From JADCRZ01 sp031399065 (lineage in GTDB: Bacteria; Bacteroidota; Bacteroidia; Chitinophagales; Chitinophagaceae), in assembly GCA_031399065.1 (NCBI GenBank), contig JANNOM010000005.1:1-64000 (forward strand): a stretch of 64,000 nt of DNA, in the 5' to 3' direction. A program made the position numbers and the translations under genes. Every line of letters begins with the position of its first letter. The first letter of the stretch is position 1. A model generated the notes under the pieces. It saw only the letters and a list, made by a program, of their open reading frames with translations. It was not told where the DNA came from and searched no databases. Of this stretch, positions 36,580-45,965 are shown piece by piece.

Positions 36580-37113
36580 CTAAAATTTCATGTCGAAGCG
36601 ACCGTCGGTTATCTTAATATCTGCACATCCATATTTAGTTAGTGATGCACTAAAAGTTCCAGATATTATGCCATTCGTTCTATCAAGTTTTGTTATTGTT
36701 AAAGTGCCGCTTCTGGTAATTTCACTATCAAAATAATCATATGTACAGGTGTTATTTGAGAAATATACACCAAACAAAGTGTTATTACCTAATTGAAATG
36801 TTTGGGGTGCAATAATAAAATTAACGCTGTCTTTAAGTGAAATTCCAAAATATTCCGTGTTTGCAGAAGTAATAATCCTATATGAGCTTAGACTAAATAT
36901 ACCACTAGCCACACTCATGGAAAAATCAGGACTTAGGTTTGCTGTTCCATTATAACCTTTTGGAGTCCATGGCTGACCATTTAACAAAAAGCCTATTATT
37001 CTTTTTCCGTCCCTTGTAGCAGGTGGCAAACCGTTGCTGTCCAATTTATTTTTTTTACATTCAGCAAAACAAAATACAGTGAGAATTAAAGTAACGGTGA
37101 TTATTTTTTTCAT
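36580..37113 (-). CDS. Putative lipoprotein, copy 1 of a tandem duplication
   Basis: A 177-aa protein with an N-terminal hydrophobic signal and a lipobox-like end (FCFAECKKN, acyl-Cys at about 19). The mature part is beta-rich: KRIIGFLLNGQPWTPKGYNG, a variable core (about 60-135), and a conserved end (TKLDRTNGIISGTF, CADIKITDGRFDMKF). This is the style of small DUF-type calycin lipoproteins of Bacteroidota that start with a NGQPW segment. The neighbouring 174-aa gene is a paralogue with nearly identical ends and a diverged core. Function unknown. Confidence 0.75.
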   Translation of the reverse strand: MKKIITVTLILTVFCFAECKKNKLDSNGLPPATRDGKRIIGFLLNGQPWTPKGYNGTANLSPDFSMSVASGIFSLSSYRIITSANTEYFGISLKDSVNFIIAPQTFQLGNNTLFGVYFSNNTCTYDYFDSEITRSGTLTITKLDRTNGIISGTFSASLTKYGCADIKITDGRFDMKF

Positions 37114-37522
37114 AATAGAAGATTTATAGTATAAATAGATTTTGATTTCTCTTAGTTTTTGCTTGACCAGTTTAAAGTTGTTAGACTATTCCTTTAAACA
37201 TCTTACATTAATACAATAGCGCCGCAAACCGACAGATATTAACCAAATTCTTACTTAGTCAGCTTCAACAAAAGTTTTAAAGTGGATTATAAGAAAGCTA
37301 CATCTCTCCAAGTCATGCCTAATTATTCTAAAAAAAGTCGTCTGTCGTAGTAAATTCAAGAATTGTAACCTAAGTTAATTTCTTATGTTAAATACACGCA
37401 AACGTTTGCCATAAAAACAATCTTACTGTATCAAAAATCATTCTGATTAACTGAAAATGTAGGCAGCAATATAAACAGTGTTTTTACAATTATTTTTTTC
37501 ATAATCTAATTTCTAGGAGTTA

Positions 37523-38047
37523 TTAATATTTCATGTCGAAGCGACCGTCTGTTATTTTGATATCTTCACATCCAGCTTTAGTTAACGATGCAGTAAAAGT
37601 TGCGGATATTATTCGATTTGTTCTGTCAAGTTTCGTAACAAAGAGAGTTCCATTGACTTGTGTATCTAAATCGGTAGAAAAAAATGTACAATTGCCATTT
37701 GAGAAATAAAATAGGTACAAACTTGTATTTGTTAGAGAAACAGTAAACGGAGCAGTATAAAAATTTAAACTATCCTTAATACCAATTCCAAAGTACTCTC
37801 GATTATTATCTGAAAGTATTCGATACGCAGAAATACCCAATGAACCGTTAGCTACACCTGCATCAAAATCTATACTCAGGTTTGCTGTTCCATTATAACC
37901 GCGTGGAATCCAGGGCTGACCGCTTAACGAAAAGCCTATTTTATTTTTACCGTCCTGTGTAGCAGGTGGCAAACCGTTGCTATCCAATTTATTTTTTTTA
38001 CATTCAGCAAAACAGAATATAGTAAGAATTAAAGTAACGGTGAACAA
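37523..38047 (-). CDS. Putative lipoprotein, copy 2 of a tandem duplication
   Basis: 174 aa. The hydrophobic start MFTVTLILTIFCFAECKKN carries the same lipobox as copy 1; the annotated ATG lies a few codons inside the paralogue's N-terminus because AAAAAAT differs, so translation might start upstream at a non-ATG codon. It shares the segments NKLDSNGLPPAT, GQPW.P.GYNGTANLS and KITDGRFDMKY with copy 1 while residues about 60-130 differ strongly. Function unknown. The upstream 390 bp are conserved between the copies, suggesting shared regulation. Confidence 0.75.
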   Translation of the reverse strand: MFTVTLILTIFCFAECKKNKLDSNGLPPATQDGKNKIGFSLSGQPWIPRGYNGTANLSIDFDAGVANGSLGISAYRILSDNNREYFGIGIKDSLNFYTAPFTVSLTNTSLYLFYFSNGNCTFFSTDLDTQVNGTLFVTKLDRTNRIISATFTASLTKAGCEDIKITDGRFDMKY

Positions 38048-38466
38048 TTTTTTGATAATAGAAGATTTATAGTATAAATAGATTTTGATTTTCCTTAGTT
38101 TTCGCTTAACCAGTTTGAGATTGTTAGACTATCCCTTTAAACATCTTACACTAATACAATAGCTCCACAAACCGACAGCTATTAACCCAATTCTTACTTA
38201 GTCCGCTTTAACAAAACTTTTAAAGTGGATTATAAGAAAGCCACATCTTTCCCAGTCATGCCTAATTATTCTAAAAAAAGTCGTCTGTCGTAGTAAATCA
38301 AGATTTGTAACTTAAGTTAATTTCTTATACTAAATACACGCAAACGTTTGCCATAAAAACAATCTTACTGTATCAAAAATTATTCTGATTAAGTGAAAAT
38401 GTAAGCAGCAGTATAAATAGTGTTCTTATAATTATTATATTGTACATGGCAAGCAGTTCCGTTATA

Positions 38467-38712
38467 GGTTCTCTTCCTGTCATCCCGGCAAAAGCGATAT
38501 CAAGTCGTATCAAAAGCCCGTAAATCACCTGATTTTACAGGCTTTTTTGTTTTATTTCTATCATATCTTATCAAACCATATCATACTTCTGGTGAGTTGA
38601 ATAGTGCGTCCATTCCGGCATGGCCTTTGAACTCACTGGTAATGGGTCAAACCTTTGATGATAGAGGGTTTTAGTCCTTTTTTTGTGCCTTTTTGATACA
38701 ATTCGTTAGATT
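38467..38712 (+). repeat. Island-border direct repeat, copy C
   Basis: Begins GTTCCGTTATAGGTTCTC-TTCCTGTCATCCC (left part shared with copy B) and continues with the conserved hairpin (about 38,515-38,552) and TTTTTTGTGCCTTTTTGATA. It stops short of the GGACGAGAACCTGCGG segment. It is probably the right end of the second island and the boundary with resident chromosome. Confidence 0.75.
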
Positions 38713-38714
38713 CG

Positions 38715-39101
38715 ATGCAAGGCGTTCAGGAGCTTTCTCTTTTATTGTTCCTATTATTTTGTTCAACTGGTACCGCTCAGGATAGCTGTGCGGCGTTGAA
38801 AAAACAACGTGTTGACGTCTGTTTGATTTATTATATACAAGTTGTTCTTTATGTTGATCATATGTATGAACATCTTAACCACGCAATATATGGTAATATT
38901 TGCCTGGTGTGTCAGAATTACGCTCGTTGCTCATCTCTGAGCGATGAGAATATACAAAAAGCGGGGTGTAATAGATTTTTATGCTTAAACAATGGAAACA
39001 CTCGGTTAAGAATAATACTCCGATTAATACAACATGACTATTTTAAATTAATCGAATGCTGTTACGGCATCTTTAAGATTATTCAATCGTTTTGCCCATA
39101 A
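38715..39101 (+). pseudogene. Doubtful ORF at the island boundary
   Basis: The first 34 residues (ELSLLLFLLFCSTGTAQDSC) look like a signal peptide followed by a mature start, but the remainder is Cys/Tyr/Ile-rich without family character and overlaps the end of the minus-strand membrane protein gene. It may be the 5' stub of a gene cut by the island, followed by random sequence. Confidence 0.25.
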
Positions 39102-39590
39102 CCTATATAATATGAATAGTTGAATCAGAAATATTAATATAATAATGGCAAACGAGATATATTTTTTTGTATTAAAACTTAATTCATAGGTAAAAAACAG
39201 TAACAATCCTATCATGAAGAACAACCGACAGATGATCGATACAGTAGCATAAATTTTAACCTTAGAAAGATAGTTTTTTAATGATTCCTTAATTGTAGCT
39301 CCATTCACAAGATACTTTGCAAACCTATAACCCATAAGGTTATGAATTAAAGGTAGCAACAACGAAACTATCAGTGTTATATTGATCCATATTGGTTTAT
39401 GATTGCCATCAAACATCGTATAATAACATATTAGAAAAACTGACCAGCCAATAATCTCGATAGTTAGTTGCATCCTGATCTTCTTTAAAACGGGGTGCCT
39501 GTTTTCAGATAGCATTAATTTAATATCATCAGTTGATTTGATCGGGGTTTCTATCTTACCCCATGCATGTTTTAATTCATCGAGTTCCAT
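39048..39590 (-). CDS. Membrane protein paired with an ECF sigma factor
   Basis: 180 aa with a cytosolic N-terminal segment (MELDELKHAWGKIE) followed by four hydrophobic helices (about 45-62, 69-90, 112-135 and 142-163). The opening ELxxLKxxWxxx is typical of Bacteroidota proteins encoded just after ECF sigma genes; they are assumed to act like anti-sigma partners. It starts two bases after the sigma factor stop, so the two form an operon. No recognised catalytic motif. Confidence 0.75.
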   Translation of the reverse strand: MELDELKHAWGKIETPIKSTDDIKLMLSENRHPVLKKIRMQLTIEIIGWSVFLICYYTMFDGNHKPIWINITLIVSLLLPLIHNLMGYRFAKYLVNGATIKESLKNYLSKVKIYATVSIICRLFFMIGLLLFFTYELSFNTKKYISFAIIILIFLIQLFILYRLWAKRLNNLKDAVTAFD

Positions 39591-39591
39591 A

Positions 39592-40068
39592 TTATTTAGT
39601 TAAAAGTTTTTGAATTTTGTTCTTCATCCTGTTGAGCTTTACCCCAACGTAATTCTCATTGATACCTATTATTTCTGCAATTTGCTGATAGTTCATGTCT
39701 TCCAGATAGAGTGTAATAATGGCTTTTTCGTTGTCGTCAAGTAGTTTTAGCGCAGCAAACAATTGTTCCTGTCGCAAGGCAAGTTCTTCATTTTGTTCTT
39801 GTTCGGGCATTTCAGGTAAAACCGGCGTGTATTGAATATTGGGCTTATTTTTACGAAATACAGCTATTGCGGTGTTTAATGCTATCCGATATATCCAAGT
39901 GCTTATCTTGGCATCACCCTTAAAAGTGGGCCAGGCTTTCCAAAGCTGAAAAATAATTTCCTGAAACAAATCTTCACGATCCTCCTTGCTTTCTCGATAT
40001 AGGCGGCATATCTTATGGATGATCCCCTGATGTTCCTTTATAAGTGCTAAGAACTGTGCTTCATCCAT
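39592..40068 (-). CDS. ECF-type RNA polymerase sigma factor
   Basis: A 158-aa sigma-70 family protein. Region 2 (about 8-75) carries DREDLFQEIIFQLWKAW and STWIYRIALNTAI; region 4 (about 98-150) carries LLDDNEKAIITLYLEDMNYQ and IAEIIGINENYVGVKLNRMK. Regions 1 and 3 are absent as in ECF factors. It is translated first in the operon with the downstream membrane protein. The target promoters cannot be read from this window. Confidence 0.93.
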   Translation of the reverse strand: MDEAQFLALIKEHQGIIHKICRLYRESKEDREDLFQEIIFQLWKAWPTFKGDAKISTWIYRIALNTAIAVFRKNKPNIQYTPVLPEMPEQEQNEELALRQEQLFAALKLLDDNEKAIITLYLEDMNYQQIAEIIGINENYVGVKLNRMKNKIQKLLTK

Positions 40069-40553
40069 GCCTACTTCTATTAAAGGTTATAATTTTGCTC
40101 CTGCCATCTGCCAACCCATACCGATCATCATTTCTATTCATATTTGATGATTTCCCTATAAGTAGAGGAAATACTTTAAAACTTACAGATATACGTAATA
40201 ATAAAATTTATTAAAGTGGAAGATATGAAATTAGCCCTCTTATTATTTTTGTCGATTATTTGTCGATAAAAACGCGTATTTGACAAAGAGCTATCTGGAC
40301 TCTATTATTACAGAATTATTTTATAAAGGAAGGAAGTTTCTAAATTATGCTGCTTCTATCATAGGTTACTTTGTTCTGCTGTTCAGCTGAATGAAGTCTT
40401 ATAATGTAAAGTGTATTTGCATGATTATGTTATCATGTAAACAAAATCACACTATCTTTATATTATTTTTCTGTATAAATTCTTCATATGATCAAATTAG
40501 AGCAGTTTCTTCCTGAATCTCTCTTTTAACTACACTTTTAATAAACCTTTATT
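40069..40553. other. Gap between the sigma operon and the MDR gene
   Basis: About 480 bp, AT-rich. Contains short frames such as MKLALLLFLSIICR (from 40,227) and MIKLEQFLPESLF (from about 40,487) that could be remnants but have no support. Must contain the divergent promoters. Confidence 0.4.
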
Positions 40554-41474
40554 ATGAAAGTAATACAATATACCAGTTACGGCGACACGGATGTTATGCA
40601 GCTCACTAACATCGAAAAGCCAGTCCCAAAAGACAATGAAGTCTTGATTCGTATCGCCGCTACCACGGTTAACCCGTTGGATATGAAGATTCGCTCGGGT
40701 AAAATGCAACAAGTGATACCCGTAAAGCTGCCCTATACCCCCGGCCTGGATTTTGCTGGCACGGTTGAAGAAGCAGGTCGCAATGTTACCCGCTTGAAAG
40801 CCGGCGACCAGGTCTACGGCGGGACTATCGGCGGCACATATGCCGAATACATTGCGCTTGCGGCGGACCAGGTTGCCAGAATGCCGCAGAACTTGACGCT
40901 CAATGAGGCCGCTGCCTTGGCTATTCCCATCCACTCTGCCCATTTGTTCTTGGTTGAGCAGGCCCAGGTGCAAGCTGGCCAGCGGATACTGATTCAAGGA
41001 GCGGCAGGCAGCGTAGGACAGGTGTTCGTGCAAGTAGCCAAACTACTTGGTGCTCACGTAATTGGAACAGCATCCGGCGAAGGCATTGGCCTGCTGCAGT
41101 CATTAGGCGCGGACGAGACGATTGATTATAAGCAGCAAGATTTTACCCAAGTGGTAAAAGATGTCGATATCGTTATCGATCTGGTCGGGGGCGAAACACT
41201 GGAAAAATCTTTTGAAGTGCTCAAAAAAGGTGGCTTATTACTGAGTGCTTTTGCGCCTCCTTCGCAGGAGCTGGCCAGCAAGCATGGGGTCATAGCTCGG
41301 TTTGTCGAAGGCCTTCCAACTTTTCAACAATTGGAATTCGGGACCGACTTGATTGAACACGGAAAAGTTATTCCCACGATTGTTAAAGTGATGAAACTAG
41401 AAGAGGCCGCAGCTGCGCAACAACTGGTTGAAGCTGGCGGGTTAAATGGTAAAGTAGTTCTGACGATTGACTGA
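40554..41474 (+). CDS. NADP-dependent quinone-oxidoreductase-like MDR enzyme
   Basis: 306 aa, zinc-free medium-chain dehydrogenase/reductase. The N-terminal GroES-like domain has the quinone-reductase pattern (NEVLIRIAATTVNPLDMKIR, PYTPGLDFAGTV, LKAGDQVYG). The Rossmann domain carries the nucleotide-binding motif LIQGAAGSVGQVFVQVAKLL (about 143-162). No structural or catalytic zinc cysteines are present. Members reduce quinones or enals with NADPH. It stands alone. Confidence 0.9.
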   Translation: MKVIQYTSYGDTDVMQLTNIEKPVPKDNEVLIRIAATTVNPLDMKIRSGKMQQVIPVKLPYTPGLDFAGTVEEAGRNVTRLKAGDQVYGGTIGGTYAEYIALAADQVARMPQNLTLNEAAALAIPIHSAHLFLVEQAQVQAGQRILIQGAAGSVGQVFVQVAKLLGAHVIGTASGEGIGLLQSLGADETIDYKQQDFTQVVKDVDIVIDLVGGETLEKSFEVLKKGGLLLSAFAPPSQELASKHGVIARFVEGLPTFQQLEFGTDLIEHGKVIPTIVKVMKLEEAAAAQQLVEAGGLNGKVVLTID

Positions 41475-41738
41475 TAGCTTTGTTGTATTCAGCGCATAAT
41501 ATGCGCGACCTTGTTAGCTATTTGTTCATTGCTTGCCACATAGCGTACATTCTTTCCGATGGCCTGTTTTTCAATTCTCCGGCAGCGGCATTCTTTTGGC
41601 CGGTAGTGCTAAGATTTCCCGCCTTCAGCCATACGGTTTTTTTGCTTAGCATAGACTTTTGCATTTCAACATAACCCTTTTACGGTATATACAGTTTTTA
41701 CCCATCTACCTATATTTGCTGCGTTAATAAAATAAGGC

Positions 41739-43349
41739 ATGCATACTTTTTCATCAGGAATTCAAACGCGCGAGGCGCGCGACAACCATCCGTATGGATT
41801 TATTATTGAATGGATCAACTGGGATAGTTACTTTCGTAATAGCAATCTGGAGCCGGGCGACATGATAACCGGACTAAATAATAAAAAATATACGAAGGAA
41901 ATGTCGGAGCCCGACAGATCCAAAGCTATCGGTAATTTCCTGGAAAGCACTTATTGGGAAGAACATGGAGGAAAAGATGGAGATAACATTCTATTAGAGG
42001 TGTGGAGAGAAGGAAAGATGATAGAAGTACCAGGGAAAATAAGTAAACTACAGGTTTATCTGGACAAGGAGGAGCGCCTGGCACTTAGTCCGGATGGACC
42101 TACCCGCCTTAACAATGACGGATTCTCTTCTGCATGGTCCAACTGGTATGAAAAATTTCAGCGGCATGCGAGCCGTTATATCGCCGATTGGAAATGGGAG
42201 CGCTCGGCTATTGACAATCGCAGCATATTATCCGAGCATCTTGAATGGAAACCCCGCATCGATTATTTGGTGAAAAATTATCCCGGCAGGTTTGCGGACA
42301 TGCTGTTGAAGGATTGGGAGAAAGTAAGACAGATATTGGAAGGCAGAACATATACGGATATTTCAGAAGAAACGCTGGAATACAGAAAGATAGGAAAGCA
42401 ACGAGTAGCACTTGTGAGAGAAGCGGCGATTACAGGAAGATCTGCCTTTCTGGATAAATTATCTCTATCCATTATTCCGGCTTTTCCGGCACCTGATCCG
42501 GTGTACGCAAATCTTAAGGAAGCAGCAGGCAAAATAGTTGTTTTACCTGCACTGACTTTAGACAATTTTATCAACGATCTGGGCAAATCTTATGCAGTAG
42601 CCGGAAATAAAAATGATGGATACTATTTCATCTATCTAAACAGTAAGGAAGCAGATATTTTCTTTAAAACCTTGTTTTATTACCAGTCCCAGGTTACTCC
42701 GGACGTGAAAGAATCTTACCAGTTTATTGCAGAAATTATGGATCAGCCTACTATCTTAACCTACGAGGGAAGATCGGTCAAGGGATTAATGGTGAAAATA
42801 CTAAGCGGCACTGCCGGAGAAGAAAATGTATTTATTGATATCAGCAAAACAGACATAACCGGGAAAGCAACTTTTGAAGGCCAGGAGAGCCTAAGCATTT
42901 TTTCTGGCTATCCGCTTGACGATACTGCTTCCCCCCAGCAGGTTATAGAAGCCATGATTGAATATATTAAATTAGGTGATATGCAATCATGGCGGAAACT
43001 TTTTGGCAACTGGAAGATTTATTCACAATGGGAAGGGCCAACTTATATGGATCTTGCTTACTGGTTTACGGATGAAAACTACCAGCACACATGGGAGAAA
43101 TCGCGCCGTCAGATACTTAATGATATTTATGACGCGCGCATACTTTATGTTAGCCCTGTTATAAAAGTGACGGAAGAAAATAAAAGCATTGGCGTGCCAG
43201 GAGTGGAGCAGGTGAAAATTATCATCGACCATATCGGCAAACCAGACGGAGTCTACCGGAGTATCTCGAATCTGTATGTGCACAGGAACTGGACATTGCA
43301 ACGGCTTAATACAGGCCCATGGAAAATTACAGAACTGCAGCCCTTGTAA
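41739..43349 (+). CDS. Unrecognised 536-aa protein with a possible PDZ-like N-terminus
   Basis: No signal peptide. Residues about 18-55 (GFIIEWINWDSYFRNSNL, EPGDMITGLNNKKY) recall the carboxylate-binding and GD-x-I part of a PDZ domain. The middle (about 130-260) is helical and rich in Trp/Arg/Lys; a mixed alpha/beta region (about 290-400) includes NKNDGYYFIYLNSKEADIFF; the last 140 residues contain YMDLAYWFTDENYQHTW and end in a beta-rich segment. I do not recognise the family. A second unknown gene follows after 23 bp in the same direction, so the two probably form a complex or pathway. Confidence 0.7.
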   Translation: MHTFSSGIQTREARDNHPYGFIIEWINWDSYFRNSNLEPGDMITGLNNKKYTKEMSEPDRSKAIGNFLESTYWEEHGGKDGDNILLEVWREGKMIEVPGKISKLQVYLDKEERLALSPDGPTRLNNDGFSSAWSNWYEKFQRHASRYIADWKWERSAIDNRSILSEHLEWKPRIDYLVKNYPGRFADMLLKDWEKVRQILEGRTYTDISEETLEYRKIGKQRVALVREAAITGRSAFLDKLSLSIIPAFPAPDPVYANLKEAAGKIVVLPALTLDNFINDLGKSYAVAGNKNDGYYFIYLNSKEADIFFKTLFYYQSQVTPDVKESYQFIAEIMDQPTILTYEGRSVKGLMVKILSGTAGEENVFIDISKTDITGKATFEGQESLSIFSGYPLDDTASPQQVIEAMIEYIKLGDMQSWRKLFGNWKIYSQWEGPTYMDLAYWFTDENYQHTWEKSRRQILNDIYDARILYVSPVIKVTEENKSIGVPGVEQVKIIIDHIGKPDGVYRSISNLYVHRNWTLQRLNTGPWKITELQPL

Positions 43350-43372
43350 AGTAATGTTTAAATCAACAACAC

Positions 43373-44674
43373 ATGTACGACAAAAGAAAACAGGAGGTGC
43401 ATAGCAAGCTCGATGAAGCAGTGAAAATTATGCCTGCGCGTGAAACATCATCTCTAAAAGACCAGCAAGCCATAAGGGAAGCCATTACCAGGTATTTCAT
43501 TCTCCGGCAAAAAACAATGGAAGAAGCCATCGGATTTCTCGGGAGCACAACTAAAACTCCCGAAGAACAGCGTAGTCGCTGGGATAATCATTTTCAAACA
43601 AGATCAGCGGAAGCAATCCAGATATTAAAAGAAGCATTGAAGGATAAACGGCAAACACTTTTTATGACCGTGATCACCGAAATGATATCGGAAGAATCCA
43701 GTTTTCTCTCTAATCTCGCCGATCTGCATTTGGCAGATATTATGCAAGCGCGAATAATAGCATATAAACAACAATTCGAATCGGAAAAGAAAAATCTGCT
43801 GGATAAATGGGACGATCTGCTGAGTACCAATAAGAATGTGAATGCCAATATCCGGAGTATATCAGAGGAACTTACAGTTATATACAAAAACGGGCTTGAC
43901 CTACTGGAAGCAACGCATACAGGTCTTCGGGAAAATCTTTCAAAGGCACTGGCCCTCTGGGCCGCTATGGATGAAGCCACCCCTTCGCCTCCATCTATTT
44001 TTACACCGATCTCCATAATGGTAGACACACTAAATAGTTTTATGGTAAACGGAAAGGACGTCAGCTACCGTTTTGAACAACTATACCGAAGCGAGGAATC
44101 AGTGACAGTCATTATGTTCGGCAATACAAGAAAGAGTGTAAAGGAGTTTCTGGAAAATACTAACCTGGATAAGGCCCTGAAAGAATATACTGAAACAGAA
44201 AACAGGTCCATCGAAGTAGCAAATAACATGCTCACCAAAGGGCAGAGGGAAGATGCACAATTATTTGTGAGTAATGCTACCACAAATACAAAACCCGGCC
44301 TTCGTGCGTTTACCGATGAGTACAACAATTTTGTGAATGAATTTAAGGAAATTTTTATCGGACCTGTCGGAGACAGGACAGTGGAGGATCTGTTACAGAA
44401 AAAACAATGGGAGGAGCATAAAAATGAATGGCAAAGGTTGAATATACAGGACAAATTAAAGAAAATATACGACGACAGCCGTCATTGGATAAATCTTGAC
44501 ATTTACAAACTTGACCCTCCGGAAAGGAAATTGGTCGAAAACGCATTGGCCCTAGACCAAGATCGCTTGGAAAAAGCGTTGGCACTTGCTAGTGGCCCGA
44601 CAGTAATGAATGCCCTGGAAACGTTTATGCTTGTTGTAAAAAATAATATTGCCGACAAAATAAAAGGAACATAA
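43373..44674 (+). CDS. Unrecognised 433-aa helical protein, partner of the preceding gene
   Basis: No signal peptide and no transmembrane segment. The protein is almost wholly helical and charged, with coiled-coil-like stretches (about 1-45, 130-200 and 240-330; e.g. AYKQQFESEKKNLLDKWDDL, LKEYTETENRSIEVANN). A short Pro/Ser-rich break occurs near 203-215 (ATPSPPSIFTPIS). No catalytic motif is visible. The overall look (long helical bundle, cytosolic) resembles structural or scaffold proteins of injection or defence complexes, but this is only an impression. Confidence 0.7.
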   Translation: MYDKRKQEVHSKLDEAVKIMPARETSSLKDQQAIREAITRYFILRQKTMEEAIGFLGSTTKTPEEQRSRWDNHFQTRSAEAIQILKEALKDKRQTLFMTVITEMISEESSFLSNLADLHLADIMQARIIAYKQQFESEKKNLLDKWDDLLSTNKNVNANIRSISEELTVIYKNGLDLLEATHTGLRENLSKALALWAAMDEATPSPPSIFTPISIMVDTLNSFMVNGKDVSYRFEQLYRSEESVTVIMFGNTRKSVKEFLENTNLDKALKEYTETENRSIEVANNMLTKGQREDAQLFVSNATTNTKPGLRAFTDEYNNFVNEFKEIFIGPVGDRTVEDLLQKKQWEEHKNEWQRLNIQDKLKKIYDDSRHWINLDIYKLDPPERKLVENALALDQDRLEKALALASGPTVMNALETFMLVVKNNIADKIKGT

Positions 44675-44771
44675 AACCTTAAAATTGGCAACCCTTAAAT
44701 AATTTGAATCACGGATACAATATGACTTTCCCCAATTAAGCTCCAAAGTGGTAAAAGTTTTATTTGGAATT

Positions 44772-45965
44772 TCATTTCTTTTCCGATTGGACATTGCCAA
44801 AGTATAAAACATTTTGTGCTTCTGAGCGTGCAGCAGCGATGTCCGGTATTCCGTCTTCATTGAAATCTCCAACTGCAAAACCATATACCGTGCCTTTTGC
44901 ATCACCAAAGGAAATTGATTTAAAATTGCGGCTTTTACCGTTATTAAAAAATATTGTTGAAGGCGCTTCCACATGGCCAATAATGATGTCCATTTTTTTG
45001 TCGTTATTCAGATCAGCTAATGTTAATGCATAAGGGACTAGCGTTGAATCCGCTAAGGAAATACCTGTAGAAAAAGTTTGATCGTTTTGTCCAAAATAAA
45101 GATTTACTCCTTTATTTTGGTCTATGGCTACAATGTCCGGTAAGCTATCTCCATTAAAGTCTGCTGCTGCTGCTGTACGAATGGCAGCGTCAGCAGGGCC
45201 AAATTTAATGCGGTGAGCATCTGAATAAGCCAAGTCAGAACTACCGAGGTACAGGTAACTCTGGCCACCTTCACGATGCGGTACAACGAGATCAATAAAA
45301 CCATCTTTATTGATGTCTGCAGGTAATATGGTGGTAGCTGGGTATGGCGCGAATCGGATGCAATTACCATTAAACTGTCCTCTTCCGCTGTTTAAGCAAA
45401 TATAATTGGATGTTTTTCCCGCTTCCCCCCTGTTCGCCAAAATGATATCCGGCAATCCATCGGCGTTGATATCAGCGATGGATAAATTCCTTGTCGGCCA
45501 TTCCGGTACTCCGAATTCAGCACCGATTTTAAAATTTCCTTTCCCATCGTTAAAATACACCAGTTTGCGGTTCGGGTAATCATTGCTTACGGCAATATCA
45601 AGAAAACCATCCCCGTTAAAATCAGCCAAACCGCCGGTGTATGAACGGTCTGCTACCTCCGCAAGGTTATAAGCTTTCCGTATTTTACCCAACCCGTCTC
45701 CAATAAGAACCCGGTCAATAATAGGCCAGTGTCTGCCGTTCACTAATAGAATATCAGGATGGCCATCGCCATCAAAATCACCAAAACTTACATTCGCTGT
45801 TGTATCAGATTTTTCTTCAAGCATTAAACTGCGATTAAAGTCCGGAAAATCCTCAACAGCTGTTGAATTGTATTGCTTTTGATGCGATGCAGAAACAGCG
45901 CTCTGAGCAAATGCTGCCTGAGTTATGACAATTAGAAAGCACACAATCAAAAAGTAAAATTTCAT
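44772..45965 (-). CDS. Exported FG-GAP/VCBS repeat protein
   Basis: 397 aa with a signal peptide (about 1-20, ending AFAQ). At least six repeats contain the calcium-binding DxDxDGxxD signature in FG-GAP style (FGDFDGDGHPDILLVNG, LADFNGDGFLDIAVSND, IADINADGLPDIILANR, ADINKDGFIDLVVPHR, AADFNGDSLPDIVAID, VGDFNEDGIPDIAAARS), enough for a seven-bladed beta-propeller. Such proteins bind ligands or act as lyases outside the cell; no catalytic feature is visible. It is divergent from the GH2 gene. Confidence 0.9.
   Translation of the reverse strand: MKFYFLIVCFLIVITQAAFAQSAVSASHQKQYNSTAVEDFPDFNRSLMLEEKSDTTANVSFGDFDGDGHPDILLVNGRHWPIIDRVLIGDGLGKIRKAYNLAEVADRSYTGGLADFNGDGFLDIAVSNDYPNRKLVYFNDGKGNFKIGAEFGVPEWPTRNLSIADINADGLPDIILANRGEAGKTSNYICLNSGRGQFNGNCIRFAPYPATTILPADINKDGFIDLVVPHREGGQSYLYLGSSDLAYSDAHRIKFGPADAAIRTAAAADFNGDSLPDIVAIDQNKGVNLYFGQNDQTFSTGISLADSTLVPYALTLADLNNDKKMDIIIGHVEAPSTIFFNNGKSRNFKSISFGDAKGTVYGFAVGDFNEDGIPDIAAARSEAQNVLYFGNVQSEKK

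Larger units (their letters stand above)
36580..38440 (-). repeat. Tandem duplication of lipoprotein gene plus about 385-bp upstream region
   Basis: Units 36580-37500 and 37523-38440 align over their length. The non-coding upstream parts (37114-37500 and 38048-38440) are more alike (roughly nine in ten bases by eye) than the central coding regions. Each upstream part includes the segments AAACGTTTGCCATAAAAACA and AATTATTCTAAAAAAAGTCG. Confidence 0.85.
30994..38480. mobile_element. Second accreted island (about 7.5 kb)
   Basis: Bounded by border repeats B and C. Contains restriction-defence remnants, an alpha-galactosidase-like gene, fused regulator fragments, an unclassified protein and duplicated lipoproteins. 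No integrase remains; the leader of one is preserved up to AACGTGAAG at about 31,270. Confidence 0.5.

Noticed and set aside
41480..41674. A 64-codon frame after the MDR gene
   Set aside because: Hydrophobic and Phe-rich but without family character, no ribosome-binding context, and no conservation argument available.
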